A stretch of DNA of 42,636 nucleotides. Origin: Flavobacteriales bacterium UBA5081 (GTDB lineage Bacteria > Bacteroidota > Bacteroidia > Flavobacteriales_E > Vicingaceae). A model generated the notes under the pieces. It did not search any database. It had not been told where the DNA came from and saw only the letters and a list, made by a program, of their open reading frames with translations. The position numbers and the translations under genes are program-made. Of this stretch, positions 1-7,428 are shown piece after piece. Numbering within the stretch: position 1 is the first letter of the stretch; every line of letters starts with the position of its first letter. The stretch is from assembly GCA_002415785.1 (NCBI GenBank), contig DIAJ01000017.1:1-42636 (forward strand), read 5' to 3'.

Positions 1-6
1 ACTCAG

Positions 7-768
7 GTTGTGAATCGCTTTCAAATTGTAATTTAGCACAACGTTGCGGTATTTAGGTTTCCGTTAATATTTGTTGTGAATCGCTTTCAAATTGTAATTT
101 AGCACAACACCTCTCTAGGATATTATCCCGCAGAATTAGTTGTGAATCGCTTTCAAATTGTAATTTAGCACAACGGCCGCCAAAGCAATGATGAAAAGCT
201 AGACGTTGTGAATCGCTTTCAAATTGTAATTTAGCACAACTTATTTCTTTCTAACAACCTTCTTGCATCGGTTGTGAATCGCTTTCAAATTGTAATTTAG
301 CACAACATGTCCTATTGATTCAAGGTAGCCAAAAGTGTTGTGAATCGCTTTCAAATTGTAATTTAGCACAACTTTGCCTAAGTCGTCCGTTCCCTCAAAG
401 AAGTTGTGAATCGCTTTCAAATTGTAATTTAGCACAACAAACATAGAGGAGCAGACGACAGCTTACATGTTGTGAATCGCTTTCAAATTGTAATTTAGCA
501 CAACATAAGTCTGTCCTTTAAGAATTTTGGAAGTGTTGTGAATCGCTTTCAAATTGTAATTTAGCACAACGCAATGAAAAAAGGGACTACGTTAATCTAC
601 GTTGTGAATCGCTTTCAAATTGTAATTTAGCACAACGGGTAATGTAGACAATACTGCAGATGCTAAGTTGTGAATCGCTTTCAAATTGTAATTTAGCACA
701 ACATGAGTAGAAAGGTAAAGATACATGAAGGAGTTGTGAATCGCTTTCAAATTGTAATTTAGCACAAC
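7..768 (+). CRISPR. Type II-C CRISPR array, 12 repeats and 11 spacers, cut by the left window edge
   Basis: Twelve 36-bp repeats start at 7, 73, 139, 205, 271, 337, 403, 469, 535, 601, 667 and 733, an exact 66-bp period, so every spacer is 30 bp. By eye all copies are identical, including the last. The repeat opens with GTTGTG and closes with CACAAC, a 6-bp terminal inverted repeat. Bases 1-6 are the end of a further spacer, so the array continues to the left. Orientation is plus: the tracrRNA anti-repeat at 6825-6846 is complementary to repeat bases 2-23 as written on this strand, and a terminator follows the last repeat. The leader is therefore expected outside the window. Apparent reading frames across the array are artefacts of the periodic repeat. 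Confidence 0.98.
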
Positions 769-795
769 AGCCCTCTAAATAGGGGGCTGTTTTTG
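766..795 (+). terminator. Rho-independent terminator at the trailer end of the CRISPR array
   Basis: The stem AGCCCTCT (769-776) pairs with AGGGGGCT (781-788) around an AAAT loop, with one G-U pair, and a T run follows at 790-794. The stem can extend three bases into the last repeat (AAC 766-768 with GTT 789-791). This would end plus-strand pre-crRNA and supports the array direction inferred from the tracrRNA. Confidence 0.8.
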
Positions 796-907
796 TGTTA
801 TTTAAGCTCAAACTTTTCTCTTACATTTTTAAGCAATTATTCATTTTACAGTTCTTTTATCCCTTTTCTAGAAAAAAAGACAAGCTTTTCTGCTGAAGTC
901 CGCAGTA

Positions 908-940
908 AGACCTTCGAGGTTTTAAAAACCTTGAAGGTCT
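908..940. repeat. REP-like palindrome / possible cas operon terminator
   Basis: Arms at 908-923 and 925-940 form a 16-bp inverted repeat with a single G-U mismatch. It lies 10 bp past the cas2 stop, and T-rich sequence flanks it on the plus strand. The right arm (925-941) matches 2201-2217, beside the transposase fragment, at 16 of 17 positions. It is therefore probably one copy of a dispersed REP-type element. It could also act as the transcription terminator of the minus-strand cas operon. Confidence 0.6.
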
Positions 941-950
941 CTTTTAACTT

Positions 951-1295
951 TTAAAAAAGTTCCAATTGTTGATGAATTTCGGGGGTATCTTCCTTCTTTC
1001 GAGATAAGAAAACTTCCATCATCCCAAATTGCTTATCGGTTAAATGTAAAATACAAACATGCCCTTTAGGCGGCAACATACTTTTTACTCTTTTAATATG
1101 TACATTAGCATTGTCCATGCTCGGACAGTGCCGCATAAAAATAGACCATTGAAACCGATCGAAGCCATCTTGCTCCAAACCCTTTACAAACTTTCGATAG
1201 TTTTTTGTATCGGTTTTAGTTTCGGTTGGTAAGTCAAAAAATACAAGTACCCACATAATGCGGTATTGATTAAAGCGACTGCTTAATGAAGCCAT
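951..1295 (-). CDS. cas2: CRISPR-associated endoribonuclease/integrase subunit Cas2
   Basis: Cas2 is the structural partner of Cas1 in the spacer-integration complex. The protein has the ferredoxin-like Cas2 start, with the motif VFFDLPTETK and the conserved Asp at residue 21 of the 114-aa product. It also has the RHC...NAxVHIKRVKS region and ITDKQFGMM-like C-terminal strand (here LTDKQFGMM) typical of type II Cas2. I chose the ATG at 1295, giving MASLSSRFNQYRIMW. An in-frame ATG at 1334 would add 13 residues but overlap cas1 by 52 bp, against 13 bp for the chosen start. It is the last gene of the minus-strand cas9-cas1-cas2 operon, and its 3' end faces the trailer end of the array. No damage is visible. 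Confidence 0.95.
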   Translation of the reverse strand: MASLSSRFNQYRIMWVLVFFDLPTETKTDTKNYRKFVKGLEQDGFDRFQWSIFMRHCPSMDNANVHIKRVKSMLPPKGHVCILHLTDKQFGMMEVFLSRKKEDTPEIHQQLELF

Positions 1296-2179
1296 GTCGG
1301 TAATTTTAGTGACTTGCTCTCTTTCAAAAAGCATGCCGCTAAAGATGAAGTACTTTGTTGAACAGCTATCATTAAAGGGCTTCTTTTGTTTCGAATCATA
1401 ACATCTAAAGTTGGTATTTGAAGCAATTGCTTTTTATGCCCCATATTTAATTCCTCACCTGCTCCCCCATCTTCTTCTAATACTTGTAAGACCAATCGAT
1501 CTACGAAAGGTCGATAAGCTTCCATTAGATCATCAGCTAAACAATAAGCATTGTATTTATTGTGATGATGAATACCTAAAGATGGATGCAAACCCGAACC
1601 AACTAGTCCACGTGCTACCACAGCTCTTAATATCGCATAACCATAGTTTAATAAACTGTTGGGTAAATCATCATAACGACCACGAACAAATTCAACATCA
1701 AACAACTTCCGCCAATAATTCGCAGCAGCTCTGGCTTCCATATTTTCAGGGTCTCCGTTTTTAACTTGTTTTGCCCAATATTGCATGTTGGTATTTTCAA
1801 TCTCACAATCTGCTAAAAGGCTTGCTTGATTGGAAATCTTATGCTGAATAACTTGTTTCCACAAACGATCTTTTACCGCTTCTGTAGCTTCAATTTGTGC
1901 ACTTAAATGAGCTTGCTGAGTATAATGTCCATCCAAGTTTAAGAACATACCGTGCGGAAGATGTCTTTCATTGCAAGAAATTACAGCTACATTGTTATCC
2001 AATAAATTGCTTAATAATGGCTGAGTAATGGTTAACTGGTAATGGTCTAAGAAAAGGATTCCAATATCTTCTATGGGTAAACTTTTTGTCTCCTTATCTT
2101 CAGGATAGTTAACGATTAATTGCTCATTTTTTACTGATAAGTAGGCTGCACTTCCAAAATACAAAGTTCTCTTAATCAT
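1283..2179 (-). CDS. cas1: Type II CRISPR-associated endonuclease Cas1
   Basis: Cas1 is the metal-dependent integrase that inserts new spacers together with Cas2. At 298 aa it has normal length for type II Cas1. The predicted active-site residues are in place: Glu148 in PENMEARAAANYW, His205 in LGIHHHNKYN, and Asp217/Glu220 in LADDLMEAYRP. The motif GLHPSLGIHH and the following LADDLMEAYRPFVD are characteristic of the type II branch. The start ATG at 2179 is 22 bp from a REP-like half-palindrome that separates it from the transposase remnant upstream. The 3' end overlaps cas2, which suggests translational coupling. The gene looks intact, so adaptation should be functional if it is expressed through the insertion upstream. 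Confidence 0.97.
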   Translation of the reverse strand: MIKRTLYFGSAAYLSVKNEQLIVNYPEDKETKSLPIEDIGILFLDHYQLTITQPLLSNLLDNNVAVISCNERHLPHGMFLNLDGHYTQQAHLSAQIEATEAVKDRLWKQVIQHKISNQASLLADCEIENTNMQYWAKQVKNGDPENMEARAAANYWRKLFDVEFVRGRYDDLPNSLLNYGYAILRAVVARGLVGSGLHPSLGIHHHNKYNAYCLADDLMEAYRPFVDRLVLQVLEEDGGAGEELNMGHKKQLLQIPTLDVMIRNKRSPLMIAVQQSTSSLAACFLKESKSLKLPTWLH

Positions 2180-2200
2180 GGCTTTTAATTTATCTTATAA

Positions 2201-2217
2201 AAAACCTTCAAGGTCTC
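2201..2217. repeat. Half REP-like element next to the transposase remnant
   Basis: This 17-bp stretch matches the right arm of the palindrome at 908-940 with one mismatch. It contains the short palindrome ACCTTCAAGGT. It lies between the stop of the RAYT fragment (2220) and the cas1 start (2179), as expected of the REP sequences that RAYT transposases mobilise. Confidence 0.55.
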
Positions 2218-2219
2218 AT

Positions 2220-2582
2220 CTATACTTCAATTCCACTCATAGAAGGAGGAGTTTGATGACAAAAAATAAAATTGGACTTATTTTCAAATATTTGTAACAC
2301 TTCATCTCTATCCAATTTAGTTTCAGAGACTGACACTAAGGCTTGATAGGAAGAGTATTTCCAATCCTGAACTTTCTCTACTAAGCCCGATTCTACCGGG
2401 TTATAATGAATATAGTGTATCAACTTTCGTAAATATTTCTCATCTGATATTCTTTTGCGCTTGAATGGCTTCATAAAAAGTGTCCCTTTTCGCTGATGTA
2501 CTTTATTGAAGGCTTGCGTATAAGAACTAAAAAAGTTTGCAAATTTTTTACTTACTGCTAAACTATAATTGAACTCTGCCAA
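2220..2582 (-). pseudogene. 5'-truncated REP-associated tyrosine transposase (RAYT, Y1/IS200-like)
   Basis: The 120-aa frame carries the C-terminal half of a Y1/RAYT transposase. It has the segment with the putative nucleophile Tyr (NFFSSYTQAFNKVHQRKG), the KPFKRKRISDEKYLRKLI helix, and the family signature HYIHYNPVESGLVEKVQDWKYSSY (given here in parts: IHYNPVESGLV, DWKYSSY). The N-terminal part with the metal-binding HUH motif is absent. The only start is a TTG inside the perfect hairpin at 2572-2604, only 33 bp past the cas9 stop. It is therefore best read as a broken gene. Full-length relatives in Bacteroidota are about 180-200 aa. It lies inside the cas operon between cas9 and cas1, in the same orientation, and has REP-like sequence at its 3' side. 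Domestication as a small protein is possible but unsupported. Confidence 0.8.
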
Positions 2583-2604
2583 AGTTTGGAACTTTGGCAG
2601 AGTT
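2572..2604. repeat. Perfect 15-bp inverted repeat at the cas9/transposase junction
   Basis: Arms 2572-2586 and 2590-2604 are exact reverse complements with a 3-nt TGG loop. The hairpin begins 12 bp past the cas9 stop on the minus strand and covers the start of the transposase remnant. There is no T run behind it in the minus direction, so it is not a standard terminator. It may be a transposon-associated hairpin, a junction scar, or an mRNA-stabilising 3' hairpin for cas9. Confidence 0.75.
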
Positions 2605-2615
2605 TGAGGTTCCCA

Positions 2616-5600
2616 TTAATACTCTCCAACATGAACGATATTACCAATGTGATTTATTCTCACCTTTATAACTCCTGCAAGTGCATTTGGGTTTCGTAAT
2701 CTTTTATATGTGAACTCTAAATTATTGGTTATCGTTGTTTCCAAATGATGTCTAAACCAATAATCCTTTTCACCTATCTTTTGTATTCTAAAAAGATTAA
2801 AACTTATCTCTTTTTGGTTTTTCTTATCGAATAAATCAATTTCTGTTGGTTCAAACCCTTGTTCCTCGTTAGGGAAAACAAACATTTCGTTTTGTTTCAT
2901 GGTAAACTGAAATTCCCAACCAAGATGTTTATTGTAGTTTTTATCAATTATTGGCAATTTTTGATTTACTCTTTCAACTGCTTCAAAGAAAGACACTACC
3001 TTTTCCTGCAGCTTTCCTATTTTATCTTTATATATGGCTACATGGTGATTATTCCCAGTGCTAACATAATCGGATGGAATTACATTTTGATCTTTATCGA
3101 TCCTATTATTACCAAAATGGTCTTTGGCTGTATGCAATGGTTCTGCATTACTCACTCCTCTAATTGTAGTTCGTTTTATCGAAATACCTTTTTCTTTGTT
3201 TAACCAAATTGGATTTTCATCCAGATCTGAAAAAGCTTCTTTAAAATTGCCGTTAAACTCTACCACTCTACTTTTCAGAATACTCCTAACCTGATTATCT
3301 ACAACTTTATCTAGTTGCTTTTCATTACTAAAATTGTCAGAAGAGATTTCTTTTCGAATTGTAAAAACATCTTCAAAACATAAAACTTCTTTTAAAGGCT
3401 CATCATTAAAGATTAGCGGTTCTTTTTTTAGTTTCTTCGAATCAAAAGCCAATTCCGGTATATTATCGTGTTTTGCCAAATGTGATAATATCAATTCTCT
3501 TTTTTGTTTATCAATAATCTGCTTAGCTTCATCCAAAGTAAATCGTTTACTGATTTTAGTAGGTTTATTCTGAGGTAATTTTATTTTACCATAAACTGTT
3601 TCATTGTGTAATTGTCCTCTTGGTGTTAACTGCACTTTTTTATTGAATTTGTGCCCTCTACTTTTAGTTTTATTAATGTTGTTTGTAACTACTTTATTCT
3701 TGTTTTTAAAAGAGACTAAAATTGACTCTATATGTGATTTAGCTTCAACCCTAAAGTTTTTCATTGGAGCAGTAAACGTTCGTTTTCCGTTTTTACTTTT
3801 CGTAATCTTCTTTTCAATCGCAATTATATTAGAATAGATGGCATGACTTTCATCCTTTCTAGCATTCAAATAGTTTAAATATTGTATATGATTATGCGTA
3901 GTAAAAGCCACTGTTAAAGCATCCATTGCATGATGGCGATGGTCATTACGTTTACTCCAGTCTTTAATAACCTCTACTTCTTTCTCTTTTTCTTGTCCAC
4001 TATCCCAACGCCTTTTTACCTCAGTCAATCCCAACGATTTATACTTTGGCATATTTAGCTCTTTCATGACATTTATTAAATCCCAATCTTCACGAAGTTT
4101 ATCTGTAATGCTACCTGTTGTTGAAACTACTTTTCTAAATACTTCAAAAAGCATATATTTTGCCTTTTTAGCGATGTATTGGCTATTTCTTAAATCACGT
4201 TCAATAAAACCATCAGGCAATTCACTTTGAGACATTAATAGTTTATTGTGCTTCGCTCGCGTTATGCTTCCGTTCTTTAATAAGTCCTTTACTCTTAGTT
4301 CGAACCCTTCTATATCTTTATTATAATCTTGGGAAACAAAGTCGTAAGCAGTACGATTTGCCTTTTTGAGGTTATCCTTTCTATAGGCTAAGGTTTTGTT
4401 TGAAAAAGAGTCATCAAATAACAATGCTTTCGGAATAATATGTTCAATATCTATGTTTTTACTGAACAAGTCCTTACTTTTTATCTGAGTATTGGTAAAA
4501 ATATCTTTGTAACCCCTTGGTTCAAGTTCCTTCCATAACCTATATCTAATTACATCATTTTTGGTAGGATTTATGATACCAAAATCTTTCTGTATTTTCT
4601 TTTTAAAATCTTCATTACGTTTAGTTGCATCAGCTATTCCTTTTGTCATTTCTGAGCGTTCTTTAGCTGACTTCTTTAGCTCTCGCGCTAACTCTATTCT
4701 TATTTCATCCGGCTTGCCATAAGCATCAATAACTTGATTGACAACATTTACCATTTGATTTAAAATTTTTTCAACTACCGGATTTCTTAAACTATTCTTT
4801 TTAAGTAAATCAAGCTTTGGTTTTAGTGCTCTTTTAGCTTGTTCCTCTGATGTTAAACTGTTAGAGTGATTATAGCCTGCCAAAGCACAAGCTCTTGAAT
4901 AAATGCTACCTTCTTTTAGATAAGGAATAATTTTTCGGATTGCTTTAGTTGATAAGTTCCCATAGTCTTGTTGCAAAGAAACATTAGCTAACATTGAAGC
5001 ATATTGTGGTTTGAATCCATATTTTGTATGCAACTTTCTCTTCAAGGCAACGCTTGAGTTACCATACAGTATTTTATCCTCTTCGCTTATTTTATAATCT
5101 TCCTCTGCAGAATATAGAAGATGCCACAACTGATAACTCGATTGTCCATCAAAATTATCGTCCTCAGCATCAAAGCTTAAAATTGAAGCGTCTACCCCTA
5201 TTTCAGGGAAAACTGCTTTTAACTCTTCATTTATTTCTCGCGCAGATTTTTTTGCCCAATCAATACCATATCCTTCATTATCTGCAATAAGTTGATAAAC
5301 ATTATATAAAGCTTGGTTGGTTCTATTGCCCTCAATTTTCTCAAAATTACATTTCCATTGAGACACCTTACCAATAGAAATATAATTGGACAATAATTTT
5401 AAAACTTCGTTTGGTTTTAAATCACCTCGTAGGTTCAATTCATTAAAAACAACTTGTTTTATTTCATCTTCAAGCTCAATGAACTCAATCTTTTCGTTCT
5501 TATCAGAATTTCTAAATTCTAAACTATTTAGGTTTTGCCAAACTTTAAACTCCTGAAATAATGGAGAGGACTTTGGAATTACTTTACGACCAACAATTCT

Positions 5601-6797
5601 AGTTTTAGATTTACCTGTTTCTTTTTCTACAAAATCTTGCTCCCAACTTTCAAATTGACAAAAGCTAATCAGAGATTTTTGAGATTTAAGTTTACGTTGA
5701 TAAAAGATAACAACATCACGAATCTCTTCCTTTAAGTTTTCAGTCAGTTGAGGATAATATTTACTTTGTGTGTCCCATATTTGTTCAAATTCATCAAGGT
5801 AATCCTGTCGATAAAACACTTGATTTTTTAAAGATGTATGAGGACTTTTTAAAATTTGCTTGTATAAGTTTTCTCCAACTGTTTCTTTATTAAAAAATAG
5901 TTCCTTGCTCCTATCAGAGATAGCTCCAAGGTAACCACTGGATTTATTAAGGTCATTGTTAATTTCTTGCAACACAATTGCCAAATGCTCTAAATCTAAC
6001 TTTTCGGATAATCCATCAGCACGCCACTGATAACGTTCCTTTCTTTTTTCCTTTGATGTACCCTGTTGCTTTATTCCTTCAATCTTAAACGGCTCTTTGC
6101 AAATAGCCCATGTTTGCGTCTTATTTTTCTCTTGTAGCTTACTAAACAGGTCTTCTGTCAAAATTATTGGATAGAACACTTTTTGTACATCCCAAACACT
6201 CTTAAACTCCATTTGTAAGTCTGAACGGTAAAAATCAGGAATGTATTTTTTATTTTCATTTAATAAATTCAACACGTACTGTCCCGGTGTTAAATTTTCT
6301 TCATAAAGCTTTTTTGCTACATACATCCCATCAATAGCTTGCCCTTCATCCTCGCTACTTACTTTTCGGCTACTTTTATACCCTCTTTTCTTATTAATAG
6401 CTAAAAAAACTTTTGCTAAGTCATCTAAAGCTATTTTCTCTTTTGCAGCCTTTGCTCTTGAATGTAAGGTTTCGTGGGTTGTTCCTTTACCAGATTCTGC
6501 CAAAATAGTATTATCGTCAATTATTTTATTTTGCTTTAAAATTTCAATGAGATTTTGTCTTCTCAACTTGTAACGCTGTAAATTTCTTCTTGCGCTTCGT
6601 TTTAAAGTTCGGTCAGCATTTGTAGATAATGGACGACCTTTTTCAAAATTTATTTTTTCATCTACGGTCAATGGATTAACCCTTACACCAAGTTTTACAA
6701 TTTTTGACTTTTCACTGTTACTTAAATCCTCTTCTACCAATGCCCATCCAATTGAGTTAGTTCCCAAATCCAATCCTAAAATTCTTTTACTTGCCAT
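2616..6797 (-). CDS. cas9: CRISPR-associated RNA-guided endonuclease Cas9, type II-C
   Basis: Cas9 cleaves DNA matched by the crRNA:tracrRNA guide. At 1393 aa it fits the large Bacteroidota II-C group. RuvC-I is at the N-terminus with Asp10 (LGLDLGTNSIGWAL). The Arg-rich bridge helix lies near residues 63-88 (RSARRNLQRYKLRR). RuvC-II has Glu702 in IRIELARE. The HNH domain has His786 in DIEHIIPKA with Asn800 and Asn809 downstream. RuvC-III has His956 and Asp959 in DHRHHAMDAL. All nuclease residues expected from SpCas9 alignment (D10, E762, H840, N863, H983, D986) have counterparts; Glu785 replaces the Asp preceding the HNH His, as is common in II-C. The start ATG at 6797 overlaps the divergent tracrRNA promoter. 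Downstream on the same strand come a transposase remnant, cas1 and cas2. No frameshift is seen. Confidence 0.98.
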   Translation of the reverse strand: MASKRILGLDLGTNSIGWALVEEDLSNSEKSKIVKLGVRVNPLTVDEKINFEKGRPLSTNADRTLKRSARRNLQRYKLRRQNLIEILKQNKIIDDNTILAESGKGTTHETLHSRAKAAKEKIALDDLAKVFLAINKKRGYKSSRKVSSEDEGQAIDGMYVAKKLYEENLTPGQYVLNLLNENKKYIPDFYRSDLQMEFKSVWDVQKVFYPIILTEDLFSKLQEKNKTQTWAICKEPFKIEGIKQQGTSKEKRKERYQWRADGLSEKLDLEHLAIVLQEINNDLNKSSGYLGAISDRSKELFFNKETVGENLYKQILKSPHTSLKNQVFYRQDYLDEFEQIWDTQSKYYPQLTENLKEEIRDVVIFYQRKLKSQKSLISFCQFESWEQDFVEKETGKSKTRIVGRKVIPKSSPLFQEFKVWQNLNSLEFRNSDKNEKIEFIELEDEIKQVVFNELNLRGDLKPNEVLKLLSNYISIGKVSQWKCNFEKIEGNRTNQALYNVYQLIADNEGYGIDWAKKSAREINEELKAVFPEIGVDASILSFDAEDDNFDGQSSYQLWHLLYSAEEDYKISEEDKILYGNSSVALKRKLHTKYGFKPQYASMLANVSLQQDYGNLSTKAIRKIIPYLKEGSIYSRACALAGYNHSNSLTSEEQAKRALKPKLDLLKKNSLRNPVVEKILNQMVNVVNQVIDAYGKPDEIRIELARELKKSAKERSEMTKGIADATKRNEDFKKKIQKDFGIINPTKNDVIRYRLWKELEPRGYKDIFTNTQIKSKDLFSKNIDIEHIIPKALLFDDSFSNKTLAYRKDNLKKANRTAYDFVSQDYNKDIEGFELRVKDLLKNGSITRAKHNKLLMSQSELPDGFIERDLRNSQYIAKKAKYMLFEVFRKVVSTTGSITDKLREDWDLINVMKELNMPKYKSLGLTEVKRRWDSGQEKEKEVEVIKDWSKRNDHRHHAMDALTVAFTTHNHIQYLNYLNARKDESHAIYSNIIAIEKKITKSKNGKRTFTAPMKNFRVEAKSHIESILVSFKNKNKVVTNNINKTKSRGHKFNKKVQLTPRGQLHNETVYGKIKLPQNKPTKISKRFTLDEAKQIIDKQKRELILSHLAKHDNIPELAFDSKKLKKEPLIFNDEPLKEVLCFEDVFTIRKEISSDNFSNEKQLDKVVDNQVRSILKSRVVEFNGNFKEAFSDLDENPIWLNKEKGISIKRTTIRGVSNAEPLHTAKDHFGNNRIDKDQNVIPSDYVSTGNNHHVAIYKDKIGKLQEKVVSFFEAVERVNQKLPIIDKNYNKHLGWEFQFTMKQNEMFVFPNEEQGFEPTEIDLFDKKNQKEISFNLFRIQKIGEKDYWFRHHLETTITNNLEFTYKRLRNPNALAGVIKVRINHIGNIVHVGEY

Positions 6798-6820
6798 TTG
6801 TTATATTTTTTCTATATTTA
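6791..6820 (+). promoter_or_regulatory. Bacteroidota-type promoter for tracrRNA, overlapping the cas9 start
   Basis: A TTG (6791-6793) is followed after exactly 19 nt by TATATTTA (6813-6820), one base off the Bacteroidota -7 consensus TAnnTTTG. The predicted start is about 6824-6826, which is the first base of the anti-repeat. The -33 element lies inside the first codons of cas9, read on the opposite strand. Confidence 0.65.
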
Positions 6821-6824
6821 CAAA

Positions 6825-6903
6825 ACAATTTGAAAGCGATTCACAATAAGGATTATTCCGTTGTGAAAACATTTAAGGCGGGGTAACTCGCCTTCTTTTT
6901 TTT
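6825..6903 (+). ncRNA. tracrRNA
   Basis: The trans-activating RNA pairs with crRNA repeats and is bound by Cas9. Bases 6825-6846 are a perfect 22-nt complement of CRISPR repeat bases 2-23. Next comes a nexus-like hairpin, in which ACAA (6843-6846) can pair with TTGT (6861-6864) and GGA (6850-6852) with TCC (6857-6859). A linker follows. The terminator stem is AAGGCG (6875-6880) with CGCCTT (6889-6894), followed by eight T (6896-6903). Total length is about 79 nt. It is divergent from cas9, the usual II-C arrangement, and its orientation fixes the array as plus-strand transcribed. Confidence 0.93.
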
Positions 6904-7008
6904 ATTTCGCTTATTTACCGCCCTCTAAACTAATTAAAAAAATCATTATATATAATTTTTAGCATTCAATTTCAACAAATTAAGTTAAAACAACTCTCTA
7001 AATATTTT

Positions 7009-7311
7009 TCATTCCGAACACTCCCACTTCAACTGATCCCCTTTGGCTGAATTATTTTTCCAATGCAGTGGCTGCAGATTTTCCAAGCCGTCTCCTCCGC
7101 CTTTTGAAACCGGAACAATGTGGTCGATTTCCCAACCGTAATTAGACAAACGATTCCCGTGTTCAGCCCATTTCATTCGCTTTCCACAAACATCTAAGCG
7201 CCAAACTTCTGGGGAATGCCCGGAAACAAGTCCACCCATGCTCCAAACCGTCTTTATTGTTTTTTCTGACCATCTGTTTCCTTCTTTGCTTGTATTTGGT
7301 TTCCTTCTCAT
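7009..7311 (-). CDS. Small HNH endonuclease-like protein
   Basis: This 100-aa protein is dominated by an HNH (His-Me finger) nuclease motif. Asp63-His64 lie in EIDHIVPVSKGGG, Asn78 in LENLQPLH, and His83 with the KNNSAKGD segment at residues 85-92, which supplies the last metal-site residues. A single Cys (residue 42, VCGKRMKW) precedes it, so a complete zinc-binding CxxC is not visible. Basic residues at the N-terminus could bind DNA. It has no Cas9-like features and no signal peptide. It lies upstream of the tracrRNA on the cas9 strand but is separated from cas9 by the tracrRNA gene and a 106-bp gap, so a role in CRISPR is not implied. Such stand-alone HNH proteins occur in phage, restriction and mobile contexts. 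Its biological target is unknown. Confidence 0.8.
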   Translation of the reverse strand: MRRKPNTSKEGNRWSEKTIKTVWSMGGLVSGHSPEVWRLDVCGKRMKWAEHGNRLSNYGWEIDHIVPVSKGGGDGLENLQPLHWKNNSAKGDQLKWECSE

Positions 7312-7428
7312 CCCTTTTTAATTACTAGTCCTCACCCGAGCAGCCCGGTACTCTGATGAAAATAAATTCTGATATTTTTTTCTCTTATCCACTGTAAGCC
7401 TATTCCTTTTAATGTTGATGTATAAAGT

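Noticed and set aside
1..768. Self-targeting by spacers against genes in this window
   Set aside because: I compared spacers with the window only by eye and noticed no match; an exact search would be needed, so no claim is made.
241..811. Two apparent minus-strand reading frames of 67 and 74 codons with internal amino-acid repeats
   Set aside because: They lie in the CRISPR array; the repeated peptides are translations of the 36-bp repeat with its 66-bp (22-codon) period.
1411..1764. Plus-strand open frame of 117 codons
   Set aside because: It is antisense to cas1, which has all catalytic motifs; the translation has no family resemblance.
2859..5290. Several plus-strand open frames of 77-114 codons
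   Set aside because: All lie antisense within intact cas9 and are low-complexity, AT-driven shadows.
7009..7311. HNH gene as a cas accessory gene or a split Cas9 fragment
   Set aside because: The HNH context differs from Cas9 (EIDHIVPVSKGG versus DIEHIIPKA), cas9 is complete, and the tracrRNA gene separates them.
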